Assembly: GCA_025738555.1 (NCBI GenBank)
Contig: JAOVFP010000003.1
Coordinates: forward strand, 5,890,001-5,954,000
Direction: 5' to 3'
DNA: 64,000 nt
DNA from: Cyathus striatus
Lineage: Eukaryota > Basidiomycota > Agaricomycetes > Agaricales > Nidulariaceae
Numbering within the stretch: the first letter of the stretch is position 1; every line of letters starts with the position of its first letter. A program made the translations under genes and the position numbers. Positions 34,977 through 46,207 of this stretch are shown here, piece by piece. Under the pieces are notes generated by a model. The model did no database searches. It saw only the letters and a program-made list of their open reading frames with translations, and was not told where the DNA came from.

Positions 34977-35938
34977 ATGTCTTTCGCCCGCTTCCTCCCC
35001 ACAATACGCCTGGCCGTATTCGGTAAGTCCTTGTATCCTTCAAGTAAATCATTAGTGTTAACAGAGCATGAACAAAGGCACGGTGTCTGTCTTCTCTTTG
35101 ATTGTGATGGCGATGTGTGCCCATCTCATTTCTTTCACAATTAATTTGGACAACATATACTTCACTTTTTCGGCTTTGGGTCTTGCAACTGCGTTGCTCA
35201 CCATGCTTACGGTGCCAGCGATGTATGTCTCTTGCTTAACCCTGTGCTCTTAATAGTTAATCAACAACTCCTTATAGGATCATTGTTGATATGAGCCGCA
35301 AGGGAGCATTCACGTCGATGATTGCAGTGGAGCTCGGCTGGATTGGTATGTCTTCTATTTCTTGGAATCAAATTTGATGATAACGTATTGATCAGGTTTC
35401 CTTTGGGTTATGTGGCTTGCGACTGCTGCGTCGACTGCCAGTAACAATTTAACTGGCGGTAGCTGTAGCCAAATTATCTGTAAGTACTCCACCTCGTGTA
35501 GGATTCTACATCATATTAACTCTACTTCCAGCTGCCTTTGTCACCGCTTGCGGTGAAATCAACGCAATTGAAGCGTTTGCTTTCCTTAACTGGCTTGCGC
35601 GTAAGTTGCACTCCCGTCTGTTTCCGTAAACACGCATTTAACACCCGTTTCCAGTGATGGGATACTTCACGCTTCTTCTTGCCTACTCTATTGTCGCCAA
35701 TAACAATGGTAATGAAGGCGTCTGGATGTCCTCCGTCAAGTACACCGACTTTGGTGCTGCTGCTACCAATCAACCTACCGGCGAGAAGATTGCTCAAGCT
35801 AACTACCAGTCCCCAAATACCACAGGTACACCTGCGCCGACTTATCCCCCTCAGCAACCCGCTGCTGGATATACCAGTCAACCCGTGCAACAGGTTCAGC
35901 CGACGATGACCCAGCAGCCTTCGTATCCCCAGGTCTGA
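34977..35938 (+). CDS. MARVEL-domain-like four-span membrane protein
   Basis: Six exons: 34977-35022, then 35078-35222, 35278-35345, 35396 on and two more, to the stop at 35936-35938. Reads MSFARFLPTIRLAVFG then TVSVFSLIVMAMCAHLISFT. Spans: SVFSLIVMAMCAHLISF, FTFSALGLATALLTMLTVPA, VELGWIGFLWVMWLATAAST and LMGYFTLLLAYSIVANN. The order and the small polar loop with GGSCSQI and TACGEINAIEAFAFLNW (paired cysteines) fit fungal MARVEL proteins of the plasma membrane. The C-tail is Pro/Gln/Tyr-rich (TYPPQQPAAGYTSQPVQQVQ). The second exon's acceptor (AACAAAG) was chosen because it restores the frame. Role probably in membrane domains, by family only. Confidence 0.72.
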
Positions 35939-36901
35939 TGTGACAGCCAATTGAAAGACATTAATATCTATTCTCTCTGTCTATTTTCTGTACTTGTCAC
36001 TGCCGATTCGTCGATCATACCTGTATCTAACTTAATCTTCCGTGCACCATCATTCTTGCCTCGTTGGTTGTGAGCTTTCGGGATGAGAATAACAAAGAAG
36101 GAAACGATGAGAATGATTGGATTGCTCTCCTCAATGTCAAGTGACGATATGAATATCAAGGTACGTTCCCTATACACTATAATATCATCAGAGCGCTTAA
36201 AGCGGGACCTGCCAAGCACTAACTGCAAGAGTTTACGGAACGGTACATAACTGGATTTATTAATCAAAATACACTCACATTCACCTACGGACTGTAAAGT
36301 ATCACAATTTGAGTTCTCAACACGTCTCTGCAGAGTCTGCACTACAAGCCACAGAATTTACCATTTTTGCCAAGTCAAATACTAAAAACAGCATTGATTG
36401 ATCGAGTGGTCCGACGTCGGTTGGCGCTTATTAGAGTTCGGCTCGTTATCACTCGGTCCACTCTCGGCCCTATCTCCCGCTCGTTCGTATCCTACAACCC
36501 TTTTCTCGAAATACAACTCTACTTTTCCGCCGACGAGGGTGTTGGTTTGGTCATACATAATAATGGGCACGTCAGGAAATGTCGAACAATCATTCGTAAA
36601 TAGTGCTGCCTTATTGTGTTCTCATCGCTTCAATGATAGATAGACAAGGTGTCTCATCCCTAGATAGATAGATAGAGCAACAAACCTACATTCAACCGGC
36701 AGCCACGACTTCATATCCAACATCCTCATCCTTCACGGCATGCAACACCCGAAATGACATTGGAGCACATATCCAAAGTGCGCAACAATAATAGTCTATC
36801 TATACGTGAAAGGCGTACATCAAAGGTACATACTTTTATCTCATGACATCTCATCAATCATTTCCAACACACCGCCGCCCCAAAACATCCCAAAACCTTC
36901 C
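35939..36901. other. intergenic between convergent genes
   Basis: Contains the 3' ends of the two flanking genes. Frames on both strands are short; a minus frame at 35968-36342 has one hydrophobic stretch (NPIILIVSFFVILIP) but no support. A short TAGA tetranucleotide run lies near 36660. Confidence 0.45.
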
Positions 36902-38740
36902 TCAAAGGACCTTCTTCTCCGGCGGAGCAACTGAATGTAACGAAGGAGGAATCATGAAGTTCTTCTCCTGTACAGGCGTCTGAGTCCCGCTCGAAGTTCC
37001 ACTCGCCGTCCCATTCTGAACGGGTTGAGCCTGTCCCTTCTTCGCAGGAGGAGCAATCCCACAGCTCTTCTGCAAGCCCTTCATTAGCCCCGTTCCGCCG
37101 AGGTAGAAGAACGCCAGCCCGCCAAAGATCAGGATGTGCCCGTACCAGCCTAGTCTCGACCAGACGGAGACGGACTTGCGAGCGGAGAGGATGATGAATG
37201 GCGCCGCAGCGTAGTTGAGCGTCATCTCGGAGGCGATGATGCCAACGATGTCGTAGATGGGTTTGAGAGCTGCCAATGGGGCACCTGGGAGGAAGAAAGG
37301 GCGGAAGTTTTGGCGGGCCTGACGGGCGACAGCGGTGATGAAGCCTCCGAAGAAGAAAGTTAGATAGTACCCTGATGCGATTCCGTGCTGTGTGCAATAT
37401 TAGCATTTGTCGTAAGAAGAAATGGAAGAAACGTACCCAGAAGGCACTTGTTCCGAAGGTGATCATGCTGCTTCCGAATCCAGGCTTCTGTCCCTTCTTG
37501 GTGACGCGCTTGTACACGCATTCCCTGAGCCAGACGTTGGTCTTCATGTTCCATGCATCCAGAAGAACTTTGAAGTTCTCTGGAGCCTCAATGTGTCTCA
37601 CTTGAACGTTGGCAGCCCCATCCCATTGAGGCTCGCCTTTGGCTGAGAGACCAGTGAAACCGAGACCAGTGAGGATGGATGCACCCTCAGTGAGTGTCCA
37701 GATGGCGTAATACTTGCATCTCTCGACGGGTCCGACAGATTGGAAGATGATAATGCTGCAAATGTGTTAACACAAGCGAAAAGTCACAGGCAGAAAACAT
37801 ACCGAAGCCACAAAGGATATTTCATAAACCACTCATCCAACGGCAGACCGAAGTGGTAAACACTGCCGAAGGACACAAATATGCCGAGGTATATCAATCC
37901 AAGCACCATGCGCGTGTAGGCTGCGCGTTTCCTGCCTTTGGGGAGGCGTTTACCGTAGGCGTCTGTGTGCGCCTTGACAGCGGGCGCTTGGAAGGTAGTT
38001 TCATTGATTAAATCCATATATTCCGCGTAGGTGAGGTATGGGCCCACAAGAATGCCAGGGTAGTAGAAAGAGTAGCCGAGGAAAGTGAGAAGGGAGGGGT
38101 ATTCTCTGACGCATTTGCTGAGTTGCCATTTGTCGAGATCCTGGGGAGATGTTAGGGAGGGATGGAGTTATGTAGGATGGGTCGTACCTCAGCTTTGCGG
38201 CGTCCGTCAAAGACGTTCCATGCGAATGTAGTGAGTTTCATGGTAAGTACCATCTGGGGGCCTGTGACCTCCATAGTCTCGTAGCTGAATCCGTAGACGG
38301 CGCGAATGACGTGACTATTGCATTCTTAGCATACCACTTCACACCGAAGGGTTCCAGTGCACTTACTTGACAGTGAGATGGCCCATGACCACTACAAACA
38401 CCTTCCAAGGCATAGACTTGCTGTGATCATACTTTGCAATAAAGTAGGTCGCGAGGATGCTACCCAGTAGTTGGAAGAACGCGCTGTATAATTTGAGGAC
38501 AGGAAAGAAGAAGATGACAGCAACGACGACGTTGAAGAGGTGACGAAGCGCTGGTGATGTGGAGGGTATACGAACGAAGATGGGGCCGAGGGGGTATGCG
38601 ATGAGCAGACAGAATATGAGCTGTTTCGATGTTCCAAGTGGTCAGAAAGACATGGATAGATAGACGGTGAGGCGACTAACCTTGATCTGGTCGACACTTG
38701 CGCCCAAGGCAGACGCAAGGGGGGAGAAGAGCGCGTCCAT
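36902..38740 (-). CDS. ALE1: ALE1-type MBOAT lysophospholipid acyltransferase
   Basis: Membrane-bound O-acyltransferase that re-acylates lysophospholipids in the ER (Lands cycle). Start ATG at 38740 (MDALFSPLASALGASVDQIK). Many membrane spans, for example VVAVIFFFPVLKLYSAFF and MVLGLIYLGIFVSFGSVYHF. Family signatures: VERCKYYAIWTLTEGA, AWNMKTNVWLRECVYKRV, and after an intron the catalytic histidine in FGTSAFWHGIASGYYLTF. The HGxxxGYY pattern is intact. The C-tail is soluble, with NGTASGTSSGTQTPVQEKNF, and ends PPEKKVL-stop at 36902. About seven short introns; roughly 525 residues, normal for Ale1 plus a small tail. It lies with its 5' end facing the URA2 fragments. Confidence 0.88.
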
Positions 38741-39109
38741 GGCTTGCCAGGTCACAGATGGACGTTGAAGAAAAAAAGCAGGTTTGGTTATAAACGCTCA
38801 ATACGACTTTCGGGTCCTTACGTTAGGTCTCACGCATAAAAAAATTAATATAAAAATCGAAGAGGGGGCGGATGAGCGGGGAAACGAACCGTCCGTTTTC
38901 TTTCCGTTGGGGTAGACAAGCCCGATATGATTACCTAATTTGGTCACACCAATAATGACCACATACACTGTCGTCTCTACACCCGCACCTCGAAACACCT
39001 CATTTTCATCTTTCTGGTCGTCCCATACGATGAAGTACAACCGGATTCGCTACTTCACTGAACGCGATGGAAGGAGTTATTCAAGAACGCGAATGACGGT
39101 AGCAACGAG
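38741..39109. other. short intergenic region upstream of the acyltransferase
   Basis: No gene seen. It would hold the acyltransferase promoter. An A/T-rich run (AAAAAAATTAATATAAAAAT) is near 38828. Confidence 0.45.
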
Positions 39110-40445
39110 GGTATCTAATCATTATTGGATCTGGTGGCCTTTCCATTGGCCAGGCTGGTGAATTTGGCTATATAAAGGCTCTGAGTATCTACACTATCAT
39201 GGTAAATCCGAATATTGCTACCATCGCCATATCGAAGAGTCTCGGGGACAGTGTTTACTTCCTTCTCGTCACTCCGGAATCTGTCCGCAAGATCATCTCA
39301 TCAAGTACGAGAAGCCTGATGTCATTTACATCACTTTCGGTGGACGGACTGTACTCAATGTCGGCATCAAGCTCAAGGACGAGTTCAAGGAGCTCGGTGT
39401 ACGTGTGAAGAGCGGGTGCGCGTATACATTCCGAGAATTATCAGGTGCTCGGTACGCCCATCGAGACTATCATCACTACCGAGGACAGGCAGCTCTTTGC
39501 TAGCGCCATGGAGGAGATTAGAGGAAAGTGCGCACAGGAATGCACTGCTACCAATGTTGCTTGGGCTCCTCATTATTGTTCGTGCTGCTTACGCACTTGG
39601 TGGTCTCGGATCTGGGTTTGCGCAGAACGAAGCGCAGCTCAAGGCACTCTGCAGCAAGGCATTTGCCACCAGTCCTCAGGTCCTCGTTGAGAAGAGTATG
39701 AAGGGCTGGAAGGAGATTGAGTATGAGGTTGTTCGCGATTGTAGGGATAACTGTATTACAGTGTGTAATATGGAGGTACGTTCGCACATGGCAGTTTCGA
39801 AGTACATGGCTAATATCTTCACATCTAGAACTTCGATCCTGGGCATTCACACTGGAGACTGCATCGTCGTTGCACCTTCGCAGACTCTCTCGGACTCGGG
39901 CTATAATATGCTCCGGACAGCGGCCATCAACGTTATCCGCCACCTTGGTGTCGTTGGTGAATGTAACATCCAGTACGCCTGAACCCTACTTCGCAGGAGT
40001 AATGCATCATCGAAGGTCTTGTCTTTGGGCTGCCGGACCAAACCCTCAACTTATGTTGAGGTTCTTATTTGGCGCAATGCGCTGTTTGTTCGCCACCATG
40101 GATCTTGGTCGCTTCTCTCAAGACATCGTGTAATTGTCCATGGTTAGACTGTCTTCCTTGACGGCTCCCCCTGCTGGCCGCGATGTTTGAGCTGCGTCCG
40201 TTGCACGTGCTCCTATCATCGCCCCGAAGGAACATGAAACTATTCCGCTCGCCGCCCCCTCTTTGGCAGCTACTGGTCCTCTTCAACTCGAGTGACCAGC
40301 AACAACATGCATCTATTTCAGCTCTCGTTGTTTTTATCTCACTCACTCTTCGTTCCACCGCCACCATATTTCTCTCTGTTAACCAGTTTATGCAGCGCGA
40401 CCTTTACGGTTTCTCTGCCTTACTCCTGATGTTATTCGACCCCGT
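39110..40445 (+). pseudogene. truncated, rearranged copy of URA2
   Basis: Derived from the URA2 gene at 57-64 kb, in inverted orientation. Part one, 39110 to about 40010, matches the first carbamoyl-phosphate synthetase ATP-grasp region: [13 protein letters not shown] becomes a worn [17 protein letters not shown] stretch, then [40 protein letters not shown] and [20 protein letters not shown]. The parent's intron after CITVCNME (GTACGTTCGCAC..CATCTAG) is present, so this is a DNA copy. At about 40013 the match jumps to the linker around the dihydroorotase-like domain (GLPDQT, then APIIAPKEHETIPLAAPSLA) and on into the first residues of the aspartate transcarbamylase domain. About 3.3 kb of parent sequence is missing between. 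Several frame shifts and stops. Confidence 0.92.
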
Positions 40446-40451
40446 CTGCAC

Positions 40452-40620
40452 AGTAATCCATGCCTTATTTTCGGATCGTTGGATCAGGCTTGAACCAGAT
40501 GTAGTCGTGTTTATTCAGCATCATGTAAGCTGATTGCCTCTTTAACTGAAGCTATTCATTGTGTTATTGTGCAAAGTCAGATGGTCTTCCTTGATGACTT
40601 CCTTAACTCAATCTTTTGGC
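40452..40620 (+). pseudogene. second, older fragment of the URA2 linker region
   Basis: Starts AATCCATGCCTTATTTTCGG, matching the parent's AATCCATGTCTTATTTTCGG in the dihydroorotase-like domain, and later has TGTGTTATTGTGC and GTCAGATGGTCTTCCTTGAT, matching parent words in the same order. It is more eroded than the preceding copy and covers a segment that copy also contains, so this is a separate event. Too short and broken to encode anything. Confidence 0.65.
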
Positions 40621-40678
40621 AGCTGTTAATATCTAGTGGGCCATGGCTAGTAGCAAAATCAAACACCTATTGCTATTG

Positions 40679-42007
40679 TATAATCTTTAATACAGTCAAA
40701 TTATCGGACAATTGTGTTATTCCACTTTTAAGTATTTGAATTTTATTCTCTTCTTTGAGAACACCGGTTGTGTCGTCGCCTTGTGCAGTCGTGAAGAGAA
40801 GTTTTTCATCTCTCTTATATTTCCCCTTAATAATTAAGGCAGCTGCTTTTTTTCCCCTGCCTTCCAATTGTAAGATTCTACCTCCAGCAAAGCCATGTCT
40901 TGGTAAACGGATGGATGTTGCACCTGGTTTCTAGGTTTTTGCATGGGTTGGTACTTGCGATACACCGACAGCACCAAATTTTGCTCTGGAAGCGTGAGAT
41001 GCTTCATCAATTTCTTCGACAGTTTTCCTTTTAGGCCAGAATCGTTGATATGCAGGATGACGGGTTCGACTAACAACAGTTAGCTTAAGAACACAGATCA
41101 GAAAAAATTAATTTAAGTAGTATAATCAAAAAAAAAAAAATTTTGGTGCAGCTGGTCTTGTTGAGATAATTTACTGGTATTTATAGGCGAATTCTTCATT
41201 TTGATGTCTAAAGCTATAAATACAATTAGTCATGTCTTATACATGGGCAAGTCGCATAGCTATGATACCTTGCAGAATATTTTGTAAGATTGAATACTGT
41301 GCTATAATTTGCTTCTTTTTAAGCCTTTCATATGCGCCTTCTAACAAGATGTCAAGCATTTCGACCAAAGTTTTGCTATACTCTTTGCTTTCTTCTATAA
41401 GTTTGGCCACTGCACATCCGAGGTCGCGAATACGTTCCCATATTTCGCCGTGTTCTTTGGCCTGTTGACAAGTTCTTTCGCTTACGGCAAGATTCTCCAA
41501 TTTAGCCTTTTCAATCTCTGTCTTTTGAGATTCTGCGAATGCAGCGATACCGCTTTCTGAAAACTCTTTTCTTTTCTTAAACACATTTTCGTAATCATCT
41601 TCGAGTGACTGCATCTAATTTTTAAGATCTTGACATATTTTGTAAACATTTTTCTCATCTTTTATGTTTTCATCCAACTGTCGGTCCAATCTGAGGTACT
41701 CAGAATAGATTTATGGAAGGAAACTCGTATAAATAAAAAGAAAGGCGTACCCGAACACAAGCTTTTTGTGCTTTTTCGTGTGTTTTGCCGTACTCTTCGG
41801 TTGGCGGACATCAATCTCATTTGTAACTTTTCCTTTTTGAAAGTTGATAGTATTCCAACTATCCGATAAGGATGGTTTTAATTGCTTTGTGTAATCGACA
41901 ATGTCTTTTATGGAAGGTTTCTGCTTTTCAGGAGTTGCTTGCACCTTTTCGAACTCATTTGGTCCAACGTGATAGTTCAATGTCTTTTCATAAGACATCG
42001 TCTTCAT
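40679..42007 (-). pseudogene. AT-rich coiled-coil gene, probably decayed
   Basis: Exon 1 begins at ATG 42007 (MKTMSYEKTLNYHVGPNEFE) and reads KQKPSIKDIVDYTKQLKPSL and a Lys/His-rich AKHTKKHKKLVFG. An intron then joins LDRQLDENIKDEKNVYKICQ. An in-frame TAG follows, just before MQSLEDDYENVFKKRKEFSE and a long helical part (KTLVEMLDILLEGAYERLKK, SILQNILQGIIAMRLAHV) that looks like a coiled coil. After a gap, 41076-40679 has two overlapping frames; the better one (RTRHPAYQRFWPKRKTVEEI, then GKKAAALIIKGKYKRDEKLL) also contains a TAG. Codons are A/T-ending, unlike the neighbours. I recognise no family. Either a decayed gene or one whose splicing I cannot read. Confidence 0.45.
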
Positions 42008-42259
42008 TAGGAGTAAGAAAAAAGTGTTGTCTGAAAGAAAAGTTTATTAAAAGCAATTGTAATTTGTAACCGTCAAGTAAATTGTCAAGGAACAACCGAA
42101 ACATCTTATCAGCTGGACGCTATTCATAGCACGTGAAATGACATAACGTAATACAATCCGTGTCAGTATCCTCCTCTGCTCTCAGCCTCTGCTCCTGGCT
42201 CCGACTCGATATTTGTCATCGCTGTGATTTGTTATCCCTATGGCTGTCGTTGAACTCCT

Positions 42260-43975
42260 TTACATCTCCACCGACGCCGGTACCAGGCTTAGCGTCTCTG
42301 TCTTTGCCAATCGTTGCATATGTGGCTCATGTCCGACCGTCTCATGTCGTGGTGCCATAACGGGACCATTCCACACATGTTCATCCATATTCGACCATGG
42401 TGGAGGATGAAAGCTCTCTTCCAAGATCTTGACAGCAACATTATTCAAATCATCAGACATAGACTCCGCAATCGCGTCAAACTCCTCCCGCATATGCTTA
42501 AGTCTCAACACTCTGGGCTTCCTTGGGAACAGCCACGAACAATCCGGTCGATGTGCTGCATCCTTGTATACTAGTCGGACCCCTCGCATGAAGCGGCATT
42601 TACGAAATGATTTGTTTAAATATCTGGAGTGCAGGCGCGTTAGAGTTGCTTCATGGAGAAGGACACCCCCACTTACTCAATCATCATCGTGCATGCGATG
42701 CACAGTTTCTTCGACGTCCCTATGAAGATATTCCCCGAGCATAAATGCGGGTTGCAGACGTAGAACAGTGTAAGCTGTGTTTCCGCATGCACATAAAGAT
42801 CATAGGAGAGCTTATTCTTCCACAGCGCATCCAGTTCGTTGATCATCTGCGTGTCTGGTAAACGATACTCTAGAGCTAGAAACGCTTCTTGAAGGTCCCT
42901 GTAGATTCCGACACTCCGGAAACTCTCGTTCTCACCATCAAACCCTACCACTGGAGAAACTTTGAAATTTCCAGTCATACCACTTTGGTCGAGGGTTTGG
43001 AGCGACTGATAAGCCCATTCGACTATACACTTTCCTGCGCTTACGTATCGAGCCAGTGCCAGCATTACCTTAAGGATGCTAGATCTTGGTGGCGTTTCGA
43101 GCACTTTGGTACTGCCGAGCTGGAGGTCCGCTTCACTATTGCATTCGTCCTCCCATATATCTGGTGTCCCGTTCTCCTCGATGCTTGTTTGCCCTTCCAT
43201 CTTTTCACAAAGCTTTTCGAGGTTCTTCGGTAGGGTCAGGGCACGGTCAAGGATGTTCCATGATTCTTCAATGCACAGCTCGAGGTAATGATTCTGCATG
43301 TCTGTCGTCTCCGCAACGTTGGAAATATTCTTTACCCATGCATTCATGCGGCTCTGGTGCAATTTCATCGTTCGTACGGCAGTATCTGCTGGAATCGTTT
43401 CGTCTTCCAGTGCAAGACATATGGATGACCAAGTCTCCTTGATACCCTCTACGCGGTTCTGGATTAGGGACACTAGCCGATCTTGATTCAGTTGTACGAT
43501 GGGCACCAGGAGCGTCGTTGATACAAATTTGTGTAATCTGGCTGCCTTCTCCTGCTCTGGTATCTTCATGGCTGAAAAGAAACAGGAATCAGAACCATGC
43601 GATCCAGTAACAAGCCTACGCACCCAAAAGTACCCTCGCAAACTTCACTGCCGTCGACAAGATATGGTTTACATTCTCAAAAACGCATTGGCTCTCCATA
43701 CCTAGCGCGAGCCTCACTTCATACTCCACCAACCCAGGATGCTTGTGCACTTCAACAGCAGCAGCAGCTCCTCTAACCCACATCTGCCCTCCAGCCGCAA
43801 TCCTCGCTATACTCTGTGCAACAGCCCTCATCGGTTTCGTACTACTCCCTGAATGCTCCAGCTCCTCCGGTGCTTGCTTCAACCCGAGTTTCTGGAGGTC
43901 GTGGACTACTTCCATCGCTAGAAGGGCTGCGGATGTGCCTTGCTGCTCCTTGTGGAACGCAGGACGTTTTTCCAT
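42260..43975 (-). CDS. OTT_1508-like zinc-dependent deaminase-domain protein, about 535 residues
   Basis: Three exons, 43975-43624, 43571-42677 and 42623-42260, join in frame. Exon 1 (MEKRPAFHKEQQGTSAALLA) is helical and of unknown function. Exon 2 opens AMKIPEQEKAARLHKFVST and contains a long helical region (LELCIEESWNILDRALTLP). It ends with the deaminase zinc signature: YVHAETQLTLFYVCNP gives the HAE motif, and FIGTSKKLCIACTMMIEYL gives the paired CxxC cysteines. The third exon carries the downstream strand-and-Trp/Pro element (RFMRGVRLVYKD, then SWLFPRKPRVL). This arrangement is that of the OTT_1508 deaminase family (PF14441), which is expanded in fungi. Substrate is unknown. Exon 1 has an inverted orphan copy at 28.7 kb. 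The gene uses a good GTGCGT donor at 43623. Confidence 0.78.
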
Positions 43976-45420
43976 GGTTTGTCGGTCGCTTCATGGGATG
44001 GGACAAGAGGGAAAGGGCGGGTTACATACTTCGGTGTGAGTCCGTCCGGGATCGCCTCTGATCGCCTTTGAGGTGGATTACTGTCTCCTGCACGTGGCTC
44101 CGTAGCGCGTATATGACGTATGACGACATAATAGTGGAACCTATTAGCACCGATAGCACCCCAGGTCCTTGGAGGGCGTCAGTGATTATATCTTGCTCCT
44201 GAGTTTTGAGGCGGCCGCATACTCTTACAGTACTGCGCTGCCGCTATGTTGCTACTATCCCTTCGAGAAAAGGTGAAATTTCAAGAAAGGCACGTAATCG
44301 ATGACCGCGACGAATGTCTTCGTGGATCAGACCGGATTTTTTTAGGGCTTATGACTTACTTGCTCTTACTTGGTCTACGTGCCTTTCTTTCGAAGCGTGC
44401 TCTTCGGCAAGGGTCCTGGGAGCTGCTAGAACGGCTATGCCTTGGAGCTGTTCAACTTGGACGCAAATGTTATAACCCCTGCCATTCCCAACATAGCTCT
44501 GAAGGTGCTGGAACATGTTATTGCTCGTACTTGTCACTGCTGTTACTTATACCAAGCTATGCAAGCGAAATCAATTTTAATTCACATATCTTGGCGTTCG
44601 GCATAGCTTGTACAAGAACCTTTTAGACTTTTAATCGTGTCGGAGTATCGTCACCGTTTTTCGGGGATCGGTCTTACGCTCAGCCATCTACGTGACATCG
44701 TACGACCTCCGAGTCAATGTTCGGAAACGGAAACGGAAACTGTGCGGCTTTCCTAACCTATGCCCGGCCTCCTCTCGATTGCTAAGAAAGTCTTATCGCA
44801 TAGTGCACATAGTGGGGTATAAGTGTATGTACATTTATGGATGTATCAGAGGGAAGGTGAGGGATATTAAAAGGGCCATGGTTAGGCTGTTAAGGACTCG
44901 AGGAGACTCGAGGACTAGAGGCCATGTTAATAGCGCAGGTCACGTGTATACCGTCTTACATTACCCGTCGATAGGACTGGTTGAGGTATTCATATACTTA
45001 TCCAAAAATAGTGGTTTCTCCGGAGCTTACATTCCCTCACACCAACGCTTTCAGTCCATGCGGCTGCCGAAACAAAGTGCACCCAGCATCAGACGTCTTG
45101 AATCCAGTCGCACGACCCAGCGCTTCGCGAGAAAGTCGTGGCTTACTATTCCCAACAGGCTATAACCGTCCCGGTCAGCCAGCGTACTTAAAGACTACAC
45201 TATCTTTGAAAGTACGTTTAAGGCCCCTTTCACTCATTACCGTCGCTATAATCTTTGTGTTACACACGCCCTTCCGCTCGTGGCTGAAACGTGGTCGACC
45301 GCGCAACAAAGGCATCACGCGACGTGCATCCCTACGGAATGCGTATATATCTACTTGCATGCTAAAGGGATAGCACGCCTCCCCTCTTTAACTTCCCTCT
45401 GAACGCCAGCGTAGATTTCA
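43976..45420. other. intergenic; no gene recognised
   Basis: The first 55 bases are the flank shared with the copied exon at 28.7 kb. Beyond that, several frames of 60-157 codons on both strands lack protein-like composition or motifs; the largest (44692-45165) is Arg/Ser/Tyr-rich and has no splice support. Confidence 0.45.
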
Positions 45421-46207
45421 ATGGACATGGAATGCCCCGTATGCTTTGATGAGTGCGCTGAAAAACAGGTCATTGCGACTCCTTGTGGTATGTGCATGGC
45501 AATGTACGCGATTGGAATAGACGCTGAAGGCCGCATGAGTAGGACATCTGTACTGCCAAGAGTGTCTTGACGGTACAGCGACAACATTGCAGCGAGTGTC
45601 GAGATATAAAAACTATAGTTTGCGATGTCACATTTGTCGTACAATATTCAGGCATTGTAAGTCCGTTCTTTACTTCCACATTACATTCCTAATTCCTTCC
45701 TTTGCAGCCGCGGCGTTAAGGATCTACATTCCATCGACGGCAAATAAGATGGCTAATCTGATATCTCTCGTCGAGATTCTCCAGCAGCACATTAAGGGCC
45801 TAGAGGAGAGGGAGAAATTCCAGTCCGAGAGAGCAGATTACATTATGATGCATGAGGGAGAACAGGTCAGACAATTGCGGCAGGAGATTAATGATGCGAA
45901 ACAAGAGGGCGATCGCTGGAGGGCCAGATGTGAGATGCTGGAGAGGGAAGCTACGGGTGCGGCTGATAAGACTGAAGACTCGGCGGATGCTGCTGGTCCT
46001 TCGGATGCCAGTCTGGATCGGAAGAAGACAATAACTTCAGCTGGCACTGGCAAGGACTCTGCTCGTGTAACCGCTGCACGACCTCGTACCCGAACGTGTC
46101 CAGCGCGTCGGAAGAAAAGTAAGCAGTCTCCATCGTGGACAGAAGCGGCGAATTCTGGATCAAGAGGATTAACCACCTCGTTTTTGTTTTCGTTCCGCAC
46201 TTTATGA
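45421..46207 (+). CDS. RING-finger protein with coiled coil, probable ubiquitin ligase
   Basis: Three exons join in frame. The first reads MDMECPVCFDECAEKQVIAT then PCG. After a 55-base intron GHLYCQECLDG completes the ring's His and cysteine pair, and SLRCHICRTIFRH supplies the last CxxC. So the metal ligands are C-x2-C, C-x-H-x2-C-x2-C-like and C-x2-C, a C3HC4 ring. A second intron leads to SAALRIYIPSTANKMANLIS. A coiled coil follows: LVEILQQHIKGLEEREKFQS, MMHEGEQVRQLRQEINDAKQ. The C-tail is Ser/Arg/Lys-rich (RVTAARPRTRTCPARRKK). Basidiomycetes carry many such small RING proteins with this C-terminal helix. The last exon may contain one more intron. Target unknown. Confidence 0.7.

Noticed and set aside
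41055..41085. GGTTCGACTAA as a tRNA B box
   Set aside because: No matching A box, acceptor stem or anticodon arm could be folded around it.
44692..45373. 157- and 130-codon plus frames
   Set aside because: Arg/Ser/Tyr-rich, overlapping in two frames, with no motif or intron pattern.
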